A stretch of DNA of 64,000 nt from Pseudoduganella dura. Its GTDB lineage: Bacteria > Pseudomonadota > Gammaproteobacteria > Burkholderiales > Burkholderiaceae_D. The stretch is from positions 4,898,001 to 4,962,000 of the forward strand of contig NZ_WNWM01000002.1 in assembly GCF_009727155.1 (NCBI RefSeq), in the 5' to 3' direction. The translations under genes were made by a program, and so were the position numbers. Each line of letters begins with the position of its first letter. Position 1 is the first letter of the stretch. Positions 56,299 through 64,000 of this stretch are shown here, in pieces. A model generated the notes under the pieces. It ran no database searches and was not told the origin of the DNA. It saw only the letters and a program-made list of their open reading frames with translations.

Positions 56299-56341
56299 TT
56301 GCGGCTACGCAATTACCGTTGCATAGATTGCGTCAACGCAA
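56299..56341. promoter_or_regulatory. Two TTGCG-N4-CGCAA palindromes in the type VI divergent promoter
   Basis: TTGCGGCTACGCAA (56299-56312) and TTGCGTCAACGCAA (56328-56341) share the same 14-bp symmetric form, 29 bp apart, in the 157-bp region between tssJ and the tssBC-side genes. They look like a pair of operator sites; the regulator is unknown. Confidence 0.55.
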
Positions 56342-56398
56342 CAATGACTGTCGGCAATTCTTCAATAATTGGTTTCACCCGTTCGCAAGGAGACATGC

Positions 56399-56965
56399 AT
56401 GAAACTTCACCTGATTCCCTGCCTGGCCAGCGCGCTGTTGCTGTCGGCCTGTGCCGGCACCGCGCCCACCACCATCGCGGTGCCGGCCGCGGCGACGCTC
56501 GACGCGGCGATGGCCGATGCCGAACGCAGCATCGCAGCCGGCGAGGCCGACAAGGCCTACGCGATCCTGCGCAATGCCGGCAGCCGCTTCCCGGCCGAGA
56601 AGGCGCCGTGGGTACAGATCGCGCAACTGAAGTTCGATCGCGGCCTGTACGGCGACGCCATCACCAACGCGCTCGAAGCGCTGCAGCGCGATCCGAACGA
56701 CCGGCAGGGCAGCAGCATCGTCGCCGTGGCCGGGCTGCGCCTGTCGACCAGGGCGGTGGCGGACCTGAGCCAGCAGAACAGCCTGGGCGGCCCGCTGCGC
56801 ACCGAAGCCCAGCAGCTGGCCAACCTGTTGCGCAGCACGCTCGGCGAAGACGTGCTGGTGCCGGGCAAGGCCAGGCCGGCGCCGTTGAAGAAGCCGGCCG
56901 CCGCCACGGTCAAGCGCGCATCCACCCAAACGACCAGCGCCGACCCGTTCGGCGCACTGAAATAG
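56399..56965 (+). CDS. TPR-like lipoprotein at the head of the tssBC operon
   Basis: This is a 188-residue predicted lipoprotein: signal peptide with lipobox LLSAC (Cys18), then a helical TPR-like region (about 35-110; AERSIAAGEADKAYAILR and LYGDAITNALEALQRDP), and a Lys/Ala/Pro-rich tail ending DPFGALK. A protein of this type often precedes tssB in betaproteobacterial clusters; its role is not established. AAGGAG lies upstream of the ATG at 56399. tssB follows 9 bp downstream. Confidence 0.75.
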   Translation: MKLHLIPCLASALLLSACAGTAPTTIAVPAAATLDAAMADAERSIAAGEADKAYAILRNAGSRFPAEKAPWVQIAQLKFDRGLYGDAITNALEALQRDPNDRQGSSIVAVAGLRLSTRAVADLSQQNSLGGPLRTEAQQLANLLRSTLGEDVLVPGKARPAPLKKPAAATVKRASTQTTSADPFGALK

Positions 56966-56974
56966 GAGCAGGCC

Positions 56975-57475
56975 ATGGCAAACGGCGACAGTGTGCAGAA
57001 GCGCCTCAACAAGGTAAGGCCGCCGCGGGTGCAGATGACGTACGACGTGGAAATCGGCGACGCCATCGAAAACAAGGAGCTGCCGTTCGTGCTCGGCGTG
57101 ATCGGCGACTACGGCGGCGATCCTGGCAAGGAACAGAAGCGCCTGAAGGATCGCAGCTTCGTCAACATCGACAACGACAACTTCGACGAGGTACTGGCCG
57201 GCGTGGCACCGGCGGCGCAGTTCCTGGCGCCGAACCGCCTGACCGGCAAGGGCGACCTGGCCGTCTCGCTGCAGTTCGAGGCGATGGCCGACTTCCGCCC
57301 CGAGTCGATCGTGCGCCAGGTCGAGCCGCTGGCGAAGCTGCTCGATGCGCGCACCAAGCTGGCCGACCTGCGCAACAAGCTGGCCGGCAACGACAAGCTG
57401 GAAGACATGCTGACCGACGTGCTGAAAAACACCGAGCAGCTGTCGCAACTGAAACCGCCGGCCGGGGAGGAATGA
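56975..57475 (+). CDS. tssB: Type VI secretion sheath small subunit TssB (VipA)
   Basis: This is the small sheath protein, 166 residues. Signatures: RPPRVQMTYDVEIGDAIE, LPFVLGVIGDYGG, and the C-terminal helical part LAKLLDARTKLADLRNKL. With TssC it forms the contractile sheath around the Hcp tube. The ATG has AGGAG upstream. tssC starts one base after the stop, so the two are co-translated. Confidence 0.97.
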   Translation: MANGDSVQKRLNKVRPPRVQMTYDVEIGDAIENKELPFVLGVIGDYGGDPGKEQKRLKDRSFVNIDNDNFDEVLAGVAPAAQFLAPNRLTGKGDLAVSLQFEAMADFRPESIVRQVEPLAKLLDARTKLADLRNKLAGNDKLEDMLTDVLKNTEQLSQLKPPAGEE

Positions 57476-57476
57476 C

Positions 57477-58958
57477 ATGTCCGCACAACTGCAGGAAGGG
57501 GGCTTGCCCCAGGCCGCCGAAGGCACCGCGCTGCTGGACGAGATCGTCGAGCGCAGCAGGGTCGCCAAGTCCAGCGCCGAACACGAACGCGCGAAGGACA
57601 TCATCGGCGAACTCGTGAGCCAGGTGCTGGAAGGCACCGTGACCGTCTCGCACAACCTGTCCGCCACGCTCGACGCCCGCGTGGCGGAGCTGGACCGGCT
57701 GATCTCGGAACAGCTGTCCGCCATCATGCATGCGCCGGCGTTCCAGAAACTGGAACAGAGCTGGACCGGCCTGCACTACCTGGTGCGCAATACCGCCACC
57801 GGGCCGGGGCTGAAGGTGCGCATGATGAACGTCACCAAGCGCGAGCTGGTGCGCGATTTCCAGAGCGCGCTCGAGTTCGACCAGAGCGTGATGTTCCGCA
57901 AGGTGTACGAGGAGGAATTCGGCACCTTCGGCGGCGCCCCGTACGCGGCGCTGCTGGGCGATTTCGAGATTTCGCGCCAGCCCGAAGACATGTACTTCGT
58001 CGAGCAGATGTCGCATGTGGCGGCCGCCGCGCACGCGCCGTTCATCAGCGCCGCTTCCCCCGAGCTGTTCGGCCTGGAAGGCTTTGGCGACCTGGGCAAG
58101 CCGCGCGACCTGGCCAAGGTGTTCGACACGGTCGAGTATGCGAAGTGGAAGGCGTTCCGTGAATCCGAGGATTCGCGCTATGTCGGGCTCACCTTGCCCC
58201 GTTTCCTGGGCCGGCTGCCGTTCAATCCGGTCGACGGCACCACGGTGGACGGTTTCACTTTCGTCGAGGACGTGGACGGCACCGATCACCAGAAATACCT
58301 GTGGTGTAACGCCGCCTACGCGTTCGGCGCCAGGCTGACGAAAGCGTTCGAGGAATTCGGCTGGTGCGCCGCGATCCGCGGTGTCGAGGGCGGCGGCCTG
58401 GTCGACGACCTGCCGACCCACACGTTCAAGACCGACGAGGGCGAAGTCGCCCTGAAGTGCCCGACCGAAGTGGCGATCACCGACCGCCGCGAGAAGGAAC
58501 TGTCGGACCTGGGCTTCATCTCGCTGGTGCACTGCAAGAACACGTCGTACGCCGCGTTCTTCGGCGCGCAATCGGCGCAGAAGGCGCGCCGCTACAGCAC
58601 CGAGGCCGCCAACGCCAACGCCGTGCTGTCGTCGCAGCTGCAGTACATCTTCGCCGTGTCGCGCATCGCGCACTACATGAAGGCCATGATGCGCGACAAG
58701 ATCGGCAGCTTCGCATCGGTATCGAATGTCGAGGATTTCCTGAACCGCTGGCTGATGAAATACGTGCTGCTGGACGATAACGCCAGCCAGGAACAGAAGG
58801 CGCAATTCCCGTTGCGGGAAGCATCGGTGCAGGTGCAGGAAGTACCGGGCCGGCCCGGCGTCTACCGCGCCGTCAGCTTCCTGCGGCCGCATTTCCAGCT
58901 CGACGAGCTGACCGTTTCGCTGCGCCTGGTGGCGGAGCTGCCGACAACCACGAGTTGA
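57477..58958 (+). CDS. tssC: Type VI secretion sheath large subunit TssC (VipB)
   Basis: This is the large sheath protein, 493 residues. Signatures: QSWTGLHYLVRNT, LGDFEISRQPEDM, LGRLPFNPVDGTTVDGF, LPTHTFKTDEGEVALKCPTE and the C-terminal KDKIGSFAS-like RDKIGSFASVSNVEDFLN. Length matches the family. It follows tssB directly and precedes hcp by 22 bp. Confidence 0.97.
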   Translation: MSAQLQEGGLPQAAEGTALLDEIVERSRVAKSSAEHERAKDIIGELVSQVLEGTVTVSHNLSATLDARVAELDRLISEQLSAIMHAPAFQKLEQSWTGLHYLVRNTATGPGLKVRMMNVTKRELVRDFQSALEFDQSVMFRKVYEEEFGTFGGAPYAALLGDFEISRQPEDMYFVEQMSHVAAAAHAPFISAASPELFGLEGFGDLGKPRDLAKVFDTVEYAKWKAFRESEDSRYVGLTLPRFLGRLPFNPVDGTTVDGFTFVEDVDGTDHQKYLWCNAAYAFGARLTKAFEEFGWCAAIRGVEGGGLVDDLPTHTFKTDEGEVALKCPTEVAITDRREKELSDLGFISLVHCKNTSYAAFFGAQSAQKARRYSTEAANANAVLSSQLQYIFAVSRIAHYMKAMMRDKIGSFASVSNVEDFLNRWLMKYVLLDDNASQEQKAQFPLREASVQVQEVPGRPGVYRAVSFLRPHFQLDELTVSLRLVAELPTTTS

Positions 58959-58980
58959 TCAACCACGTAAGGAGAAAGCC

Positions 58981-59472
58981 ATGGCAATTGACGTCTATCT
59001 GCAGATTGACGGTATCAAGGGCGAGTCGATGGACGACCGCCACAAGGACTGGATCGAGTGCAAATCGGTCAGCTGGGGCGTGGAACAGCCGAAGTCCGCC
59101 ACCTCGTCCACCGGTGGCGGCCACACGGCCGAGCGTTGCGAACACCAGGACATCGTGCTGCAGAAGCTGGCCGACCTGTCGTCGCCGGTGCTGCTGCAAA
59201 CCTGCTCGGCGGGCCGCACGATCCCCAAGGCCAGGTTCGAATTCATGCGTGCCGATGCGCAGGGAGAACGCATCAAGTACTACGAGATCGAAATCGAAAA
59301 CGTGCTGATCGGCGCCGTATCGCCGTCGGTCGCCGAAGGCGACATCCTTACCGAATCGGTGTCGTTGAAATTCTCGAAAATCCGCTGGCGTTACACGCAG
59401 CAAAAAATTACCGGCGGCGCGGGGGGCAATACCTCCGGCGGCTGGGATCTGGCAGCGAACCGGATCGTCTGA
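58981..59472 (+). CDS. hcp: Type VI secretion tube protein Hcp (TssD)
   Basis: This is the hexameric inner-tube protein, 163 residues, secreted through the machine. Signatures: AIDVYLQIDGIKGESMD, IECKSVSWGVEQP, and YYEIEIENVLIGAV. No effector domain is fused; the C-terminal 20 residues are Gly/Asn-rich. AAGGAG lies nine bases upstream of the ATG. A strong terminator follows (59491-59517), so hcp is likely transcribed more than the genes after it. Confidence 0.97.
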   Translation: MAIDVYLQIDGIKGESMDDRHKDWIECKSVSWGVEQPKSATSSTGGGHTAERCEHQDIVLQKLADLSSPVLLQTCSAGRTIPKARFEFMRADAQGERIKYYEIEIENVLIGAVSPSVAEGDILTESVSLKFSKIRWRYTQQKITGGAGGNTSGGWDLAANRIV

Positions 59473-59490
59473 TTTGCGACGGCGACTTTG

Positions 59491-59517
59491 CCGCGGGTAA
59501 CACCGCGGTTTTTTTTT
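59491..59517 (+). terminator. Strong terminator between hcp and tssE
   Basis: CCGCGG, loop GTAACA, CCGCGG, then nine T residues. It lies inside the tssB-tssA run, so it probably acts as a partial terminator setting the Hcp to TssE/ClpV ratio. Confidence 0.85.
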
Positions 59518-59531
59518 GGGAGACCGATTTC

Positions 59532-59996
59532 ATGAACGGTTATACGCCCGGCCTGTTCGACCGGCTGCTCGGCGACCGGAGCTCCGGCACCCGGCTGTCG
59601 CTCGAACAGTTGAAGGACGCGGTGGCGCGCGACCTGGAAGACCTGCTCAATACCCGGATGGCGCTGCCGGGCGAACTGCTCGAAGGCTGGCCCGAATGCG
59701 CCGCGTCGATCGTCACCTACGGCCTGATCGATATCGCCGGCATGTGCCTGTCCAGCAGCGACGACCGGGCGCGCATCTGCGACGGCCTGCGCGCCACGAT
59801 CGAACGGCACGAGCCGCGGCTGCGCAGCGTGGTGGCGCGCGTCGAGCACCAGGCCGGCTCCGTCAACCGGATCAACTTCGTCATCACCGGCGTGCTGCAC
59901 GCGCCGGGCGTGTCCGAACCCATCAATTTCGATGCCGTGCTGCAGCCATCCACGCTGCATTACTCGATTCACCGAAACGCCAGAGGAAACACATGA
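59532..59996 (+). CDS. tssE: Type VI secretion baseplate protein TssE
   Basis: This is a gp25-like baseplate wedge protein, 154 residues, that helps start sheath polymerisation. GLFDRLLGD at the N-terminus, DLEDLLNTR, and VTYGLIDIAGM in the middle are typical. GGGAG lies 14 bases before the ATG, just after the terminator's T-run. Its stop overlaps the tssH start by four bases (ATGA). Confidence 0.93.
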   Translation: MNGYTPGLFDRLLGDRSSGTRLSLEQLKDAVARDLEDLLNTRMALPGELLEGWPECAASIVTYGLIDIAGMCLSSSDDRARICDGLRATIERHEPRLRSVVARVEHQAGSVNRINFVITGVLHAPGVSEPINFDAVLQPSTLHYSIHRNARGNT

Positions 59997-62632
59997 ACAA
60001 CCTGAAAACGCTGATCGGAAAACTGAACGACACCACGCGCCAGGCCGCCACGCGGGCCGCCAGCATCTGCCTCGCGATGGGGCACTATGAAGTCGACCTG
60101 GAACACCTGTTCCTGGCGCTGCTGGAGGAACCGCGCGGCGACCTGGCGGCGATCATCCGCCGCTGCTGGATCGCGAGCGAGGCGCTGGAAGCGGACCTGC
60201 GCGCCGAACTGGCCCGGTTCGAAACGGGCAGCAACCGCGTGCCCGTGTTCTCGCGCCACCTGCCGGCACTGCTCGAACATGCCTGGCTGATCGCCTCGCT
60301 GGCGCCGCAGCAGCCGGCCCAGGTTCGCGGCGCCCATTTGCTGCTGGCGCTGCTGACCGGACCGGAACTGGCGCAACTGGCGCACCGCGGCTCCAGGCTG
60401 TTCGCCCGCATCCCCGTCGACGAGCTGAAACACAATCTCGAGAAATTCACGCGCGACTCGATCGAGGCTCCTGCTACGCCGGGGGGCATCGCCATGCCCG
60501 AGGAGGGCACCGTTGCCGATCCCGTGCAGCAGGTCATGGCCAGGACGCCGGCCCTCGACCAGTTCACCACCGACCTCACGCAGCTTGCCCGCGACGGCGG
60601 GATCGACCCTGTGGTCGGCCGCGAGGCCGAGATCCGGCAGGCGGTCGACATCCTGATGCGCCGCCGCCAGAACAACCCGATCCTCACCGGGGAGGCCGGC
60701 GTGGGCAAGACCGCCATCGTAGAAGGGCTGGCGCTGCGCATCGCCGAAGGCAGCGTGCCCGAAGTGCTGCAGGGCGTGCATATCCACACGCTGGACATGG
60801 GACTGCTGCAGGCCGGCGCCAGCGTCAAGGGCGAGTTCGAGAACCGCCTGAAGAACGTGATCGCCGAAGTCAAGCGCAGCCCGCACCCGATCGTGCTGTT
60901 CATCGACGAGGCGCACACGATGATCGGCGCCGGCGGCCAGGCCGGCCAGAACGATGCCGCCAACCTGCTCAAGCCGGCCCTGGCGCGCGGCGAACTGCGC
61001 ACGATCGCCGCCACCACGTGGAGCGAATACAAGAAGTACTTCGAGAAGGATGCCGCGCTCGCGCGCCGCTTCCAGGTCGTCAAGGTCGAGGAGCCCGACG
61101 AGGAGACGGCATGCGCGATGCTGCGCGCGATGGTGCCGTTGATGGAACGGCATTTCAACATCCGCGTGCTCGATGCCGCGATCGTCGATGCGGTGCGGCT
61201 GTCGCACCGCTACATCGCCGGCCGCCAGTTGCCGGACAAGGCCATCGGCGTGCTCGATACCGCCTGCGCGCAGGTCGCGCTGGGGCAGAGCACGGCACCG
61301 GTGCAGCTGGAAGGCTGCCAGCGGCGGCTGGCCGCGCTGGGCGCCGAGATCGCGGCGCTGGAACGCGACGTGGCCGAAGGCTGTGGCAGTGGCGGCCGCC
61401 TGCCCGCGCTGCGCGACGAGCGCGGCATCGTGAAGGCGCGCCAGGAAGACCTGGCCCAGCGGTGGGAGCGCGAAAAAGCGCTCGGCACCCGGATCCGCCG
61501 GTTGCGCGCCGTGGCGGGGGAGCGAAGCAACGCGCAGCCCGAAGCGCAGGCCGAAGCACAGGCCGCCGAGCACGAACTGCGCGCGCTGCAGGGGCCGGCG
61601 CCGCTGGTGCCGCTGCAGGTGGACGCCGCCGCCGTGGCCGGCGTGGTCGCGGGATGGACCGGCATCCCGCTGGGCCGCATGGTCAAGGATGAAATTGACA
61701 CGGTGCGTCAGCTGCACCTGCAACTGGGCGGACGCGTGCTGGGCCAGCCGCACGCGGTGGCCGCCGTCGCGCAACGCGTGCGCACCGCCCGCGCCAATCT
61801 CGACGATCCGAACAAGCCGAAAGGCGTGTTCCTGTTCGTCGGCCCGTCGGGCGTCGGCAAGACCGAGACCGCGCTGGCGCTGGCCGACCTGCTGTACGGC
61901 GGCGAACGCAAGCTCGTCACGATCAACATGAGCGAATACCAGGAAGCGCACAGCGTCTCGGGCCTGAAAGGTTCGCCGCCCGGCTACGTGGGCTACGGCG
62001 AAGGTGGCGTGCTGACGGAAGCCGTGCGGCGCAACCCCTGGAGCGTGGTGCTGCTCGACGAGATCGAGAAGGCCCATCCGGACGTGGTCGAACTGTTCTA
62101 CCAGGTGTTCGACAAGGGCGTGATGGAAGATGCCGAAGGCCGCGAGATCGATTTCCGCAACACGATCGTCATCGCCACGTCGAACGCCGGTTCGGCCACG
62201 CTGATGCAGGCCTGCCTGAACAAGGCGCCCGCCGAGCTGCCAGCGCCGGAACAGCTGCACGAGCTGGTCCGCCCGCAGCTGATGAAGCACTTCAAGCCGG
62301 CTTTCCTGGGCCGGCTGCAGGTGGTGCCGTTCTACCCGCTGGGCGACGATGTGCTGGTCGGGGTCATCCATGCCAGGCTGGCGCGCATCGCCGGGCGCGT
62401 GCGTGCCAGCCACCAGGCCGAATTCACGTGGGACAGCGCGCTGGTCGAAGCCGTGCTGGCGCGCTGCACCGAAGTCGATTCCGGCGCGCGCAACGTCGAC
62501 AATATCCTGAACGGCACGCTGCTGCCGGAAATCGCCGATGCCGTGCTGGCCCGCATGGCCGAAGGCGGCGGCATCGCCAGGATCAAGGCCGGCGCCACGC
62601 GCGAGGGCCGGTTCCGCTACACCATCCGCTAA
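59993..62632 (+). CDS. tssH: Type VI secretion ATPase ClpV (TssH)
   Basis: This is an AAA+ disaggregase of 879 residues that recycles contracted sheaths. The N-terminal Clp domain (about 1-150; HYEVDLEHLFLALL) binds the sheath. AAA domain 1 has Walker A GEAGVGKT (233-240) and Walker B VLFIDEAHT; a coiled middle region (about 440-545) is rich in Ala/Glu/Arg; AAA domain 2 has Walker A GPSGVGKT (617-624), Walker B VVLLDEIEK and the pore loop region GSPPGYVGYGEGG. It differs from ClpB by its N-terminus and by context. The start overlaps the tssE stop by four bases. Confidence 0.95.
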   Translation: MNNLKTLIGKLNDTTRQAATRAASICLAMGHYEVDLEHLFLALLEEPRGDLAAIIRRCWIASEALEADLRAELARFETGSNRVPVFSRHLPALLEHAWLIASLAPQQPAQVRGAHLLLALLTGPELAQLAHRGSRLFARIPVDELKHNLEKFTRDSIEAPATPGGIAMPEEGTVADPVQQVMARTPALDQFTTDLTQLARDGGIDPVVGREAEIRQAVDILMRRRQNNPILTGEAGVGKTAIVEGLALRIAEGSVPEVLQGVHIHTLDMGLLQAGASVKGEFENRLKNVIAEVKRSPHPIVLFIDEAHTMIGAGGQAGQNDAANLLKPALARGELRTIAATTWSEYKKYFEKDAALARRFQVVKVEEPDEETACAMLRAMVPLMERHFNIRVLDAAIVDAVRLSHRYIAGRQLPDKAIGVLDTACAQVALGQSTAPVQLEGCQRRLAALGAEIAALERDVAEGCGSGGRLPALRDERGIVKARQEDLAQRWEREKALGTRIRRLRAVAGERSNAQPEAQAEAQAAEHELRALQGPAPLVPLQVDAAAVAGVVAGWTGIPLGRMVKDEIDTVRQLHLQLGGRVLGQPHAVAAVAQRVRTARANLDDPNKPKGVFLFVGPSGVGKTETALALADLLYGGERKLVTINMSEYQEAHSVSGLKGSPPGYVGYGEGGVLTEAVRRNPWSVVLLDEIEKAHPDVVELFYQVFDKGVMEDAEGREIDFRNTIVIATSNAGSATLMQACLNKAPAELPAPEQLHELVRPQLMKHFKPAFLGRLQVVPFYPLGDDVLVGVIHARLARIAGRVRASHQAEFTWDSALVEAVLARCTEVDSGARNVDNILNGTLLPEIADAVLARMAEGGGIARIKAGATREGRFRYTIR

Positions 62633-62655
62633 CGACCACCATGCAGGAGACCACC

Positions 62656-63684
62656 ATGCTCGATATCGCCCAACTGCTCGTTCCGATCAGCGTTGCCCGG
62701 GTCTGCGGCGAAGACCTGAGTTTTTCTACCGAGGTGGACACCATTGCCCATGCCCGCCGCCACGACGACCCCACGCTCGACCAGGGAGAATGGGTCGAGG
62801 CCCTGAAGCAGGCCGACTGGCCCTACGTGGCGCGTCACTGCGAAAAACTGATCCGTTCGCGCAGCAAGGACTTGCGGCTGGCCGTATGGCTGGCCGAGGC
62901 CCACGCCAAGACCCGCCACTTCCGCGGCCTGGGCGACGGCTACGCGTTGCTGGCCGGCCTGTGCGAGCGCTTCTGGGACAGCGTCTACCCGGTGGCGGAC
63001 GCCGGCGACCACGAGCAGCGCATCGGCAACCTGTTCTGGCTGCTCGCGCGCTCGCCGCAACTGGTCAGGGAAATCCCGCTGACCGAAGACGGCAGCGTAT
63101 GCCTGGCCGACTTCGACGCCGCGCGCCAGCGCGCCGCCAGCATCCAGGGACCGGACGAGTGGGGCAACGGGCGCACCGTGGCCGGGCCCACCGTCGACGA
63201 ACTGGATGCCCGCCGCCGGCGCAACACCGACGCATTCAATGCGCAACTGTTCGCCGATGCCCGGTATTGCCTGCAATCGCTGCTGGCCTTCGAGAAAGCC
63301 GTCGACCAGCGCCTCGGCGGCGACGGCCCCAGCTTCACCACGGCGCGCGAGGCGCTGCAGCAGGCCATCGACTTCATCGGGCTGCTGGCCCCGGCCGGCG
63401 GTGCCGCTGCCGCGGACGGCGGCCCCGCGGCGGCGCCGGCGGCGAACACCCCGGCCAACGGCGCGGTCGCGTCGCGCCAGGAGGCGATCGGACAGCTGCG
63501 CGAGGTGGCCGAGTACTTCCGGCGCACCGAACCGCACAGCCCGGTGGCTTACCTGGCCGACAAGGCCGCCGCATGGGCCGCGATGCCATTGCACCAATGG
63601 CTGCGCGCCGTCGTCAAGGATCCGAACCAGCTGGCCCAGCTCGACGAGTTGCTCGGTACCGTCGCGCCGGCGCCGGAGAACTGA
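62656..63684 (+). CDS. tssA: Type VI secretion protein TssA (ImpA N-terminal domain)
   Basis: This is a cap or baseplate-associated protein that coordinates tube and sheath growth, 342 residues. The ImpA_N domain is at about 5-130 (GEDLSFSTEVDTI, EALKQADWPYVARHCEKLI, LRLAVWLAEAH, GLGDGYALLAGLCERFWDSVYP). A Pro/Ala/Gly-rich linker (about 255-280) leads to a C-terminal helical domain (EYFRRTEPHSPVAYL). I chose the ATG at 62656 because AGGAG is seven bases upstream; an ATG at 62641 is in frame. It follows clpV by 23 bp. Confidence 0.92.
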   Translation: MLDIAQLLVPISVARVCGEDLSFSTEVDTIAHARRHDDPTLDQGEWVEALKQADWPYVARHCEKLIRSRSKDLRLAVWLAEAHAKTRHFRGLGDGYALLAGLCERFWDSVYPVADAGDHEQRIGNLFWLLARSPQLVREIPLTEDGSVCLADFDAARQRAASIQGPDEWGNGRTVAGPTVDELDARRRRNTDAFNAQLFADARYCLQSLLAFEKAVDQRLGGDGPSFTTAREALQQAIDFIGLLAPAGGAAAADGGPAAAPAANTPANGAVASRQEAIGQLREVAEYFRRTEPHSPVAYLADKAAAWAAMPLHQWLRAVVKDPNQLAQLDELLGTVAPAPEN

Positions 63685-63758
63685 ACTCAACCGTGTTCCG
63701 CTTGCATTCTCCCCGCGTTATCGGCAGACTGCCTGAAAGATAATGCAGGGAGGCAATT

Positions 63759-64000
63759 GTGGGCAATCTTCGTATCGGCGCGCGCCTGGCGCTCGGCTTC
63801 GCGCTCGTGCTGGCATTACTGGCGGCGATGACGGTGACCGGCGTGCTGCGCATGCACAGCGCCAGTCGGCTGACGGACGAGCTGGTCACCCAGCGGGTGC
63901 ACAACGAACGCCTGATGGCCGAATGGAACAAGGTCATCGAAGTCAACGCGGCGCGCACCATCGCCGCCTTCCTCGCGCCGGACACGGCGCAACAGAAAGC
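63759..64000 (+). CDS. Methyl-accepting chemotaxis protein, 5' part
   Basis: The window ends after 80 codons of this gene. It opens with a GTG at 63759 preceded by AGGGAGG (six bases of spacing). The translation begins MGNLRIGARLALGF followed by a hydrophobic helix (about residues 9-30, ALVLALLAAMTVTGV) and a periplasmic helical stretch (RLTDELVTQRVHNERLMAEW), which is the layout of Tar/Tsr-like chemoreceptors with a four-helix sensor. The signalling domain is beyond the edge, so the call rests on the N-terminus only. Confidence 0.6.
   Translation, partial: MGNLRIGARLALGFALVLALLAAMTVTGVLRMHSASRLTDELVTQRVHNERLMAEWNKVIEVNAARTIAAFLAPDTAQQK

Noticed and set aside
56283..56302. Possible sigma-54 promoter (GGCAC ... 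TTGC) before the tssBC operon
   Set aside because: The distance between the GG and GC elements is about five bases too long for sigma-54.

Overview
The window looks like a chromosome segment of a GC-rich betaproteobacterium of the Oxalobacteraceae (Massilia, Duganella or Pseudoduganella type). The grounds are gene order (nlpD-rpoS; pilW-rodZ-ispG-hisS-yfgM-bamB-der-hfq-hflX-hflK-hflC-hisZ-purA), a PEP-CTERM protein, a HisZ/HisS pair, and protein sequences of Burkholderiales character. The genus is an inference; no rRNA or species marker is present.

Bases 1-13.2 kb: the 3' part of nlpD, rpoS, rlmD, then a very large alpha-2-macroglobulin gene translationally coupled to pbpC (a periplasmic defence and peptidoglycan repair pair), a convergent PEP-CTERM exported protein, and a Bax-inhibitor-1 membrane protein. 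Bases 13.5-31.2 kb: a core housekeeping run on the + strand. It holds ndk, rlmN, the type IV pilus pilotin pilW, rodZ, ispG, hisS, a YfgM-like protein, bamB, der, hfq, hflX, hflK, hflC, hisZ, purA, a purine phosphoribosyltransferase and a MarC-family protein. Many of these genes overlap by one base or sit a few bases apart. Bases 31.2-32.6 kb: an intact IS10-type (IS4 family) insertion sequence with a 9-bp target duplication, inserted inside a palindromic REP-like repeat. Bases 32.7-36.2 kb: uvrB divergent from an aromatic/aspartate aminotransferase.

Bases 36.3-46.6 kb are accessory in character. Three identical tRNA-Asn(GTT) genes and one decayed tRNA-Asn relic punctuate the segment. Between them lie a small unknown gene, a two-gene operon of cytoplasm-start proteins that share a Cys-rich C-terminal domain (one of them a trypsin-like protease fused to a VWA domain), a divergent LytS/LytTR two-component system, and a TonB-dependent receptor bounded by 93-bp near-identical direct repeats.

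Bases 46.9-64 kb: a PfpI/DJ-1 protein, an unknown membrane protein, and a type VI secretion cluster. The cluster contains a TagX-like M15 peptidase, tssM, tagF, an OmpA-like protein, tssL and tssJ on the - strand, a TPR lipoprotein, tssB, tssC, hcp, tssE, tssH(clpV) and tssA. TssB/C form the sheath, Hcp the tube, TssE a baseplate part, ClpV recycles the sheath, and TssJ/L/M form the envelope complex. TssF, TssG, TssK and VgrG are not in the window. The window ends in the first codons of a methyl-accepting chemotaxis protein. Non-coding signals worth noting are a hairpin that buries the ribosome binding site of the alpha-2-macroglobulin gene, twin TTGCG-N4-CGCAA palindromes in the type VI divergent promoter, and a strong terminator directly after hcp.
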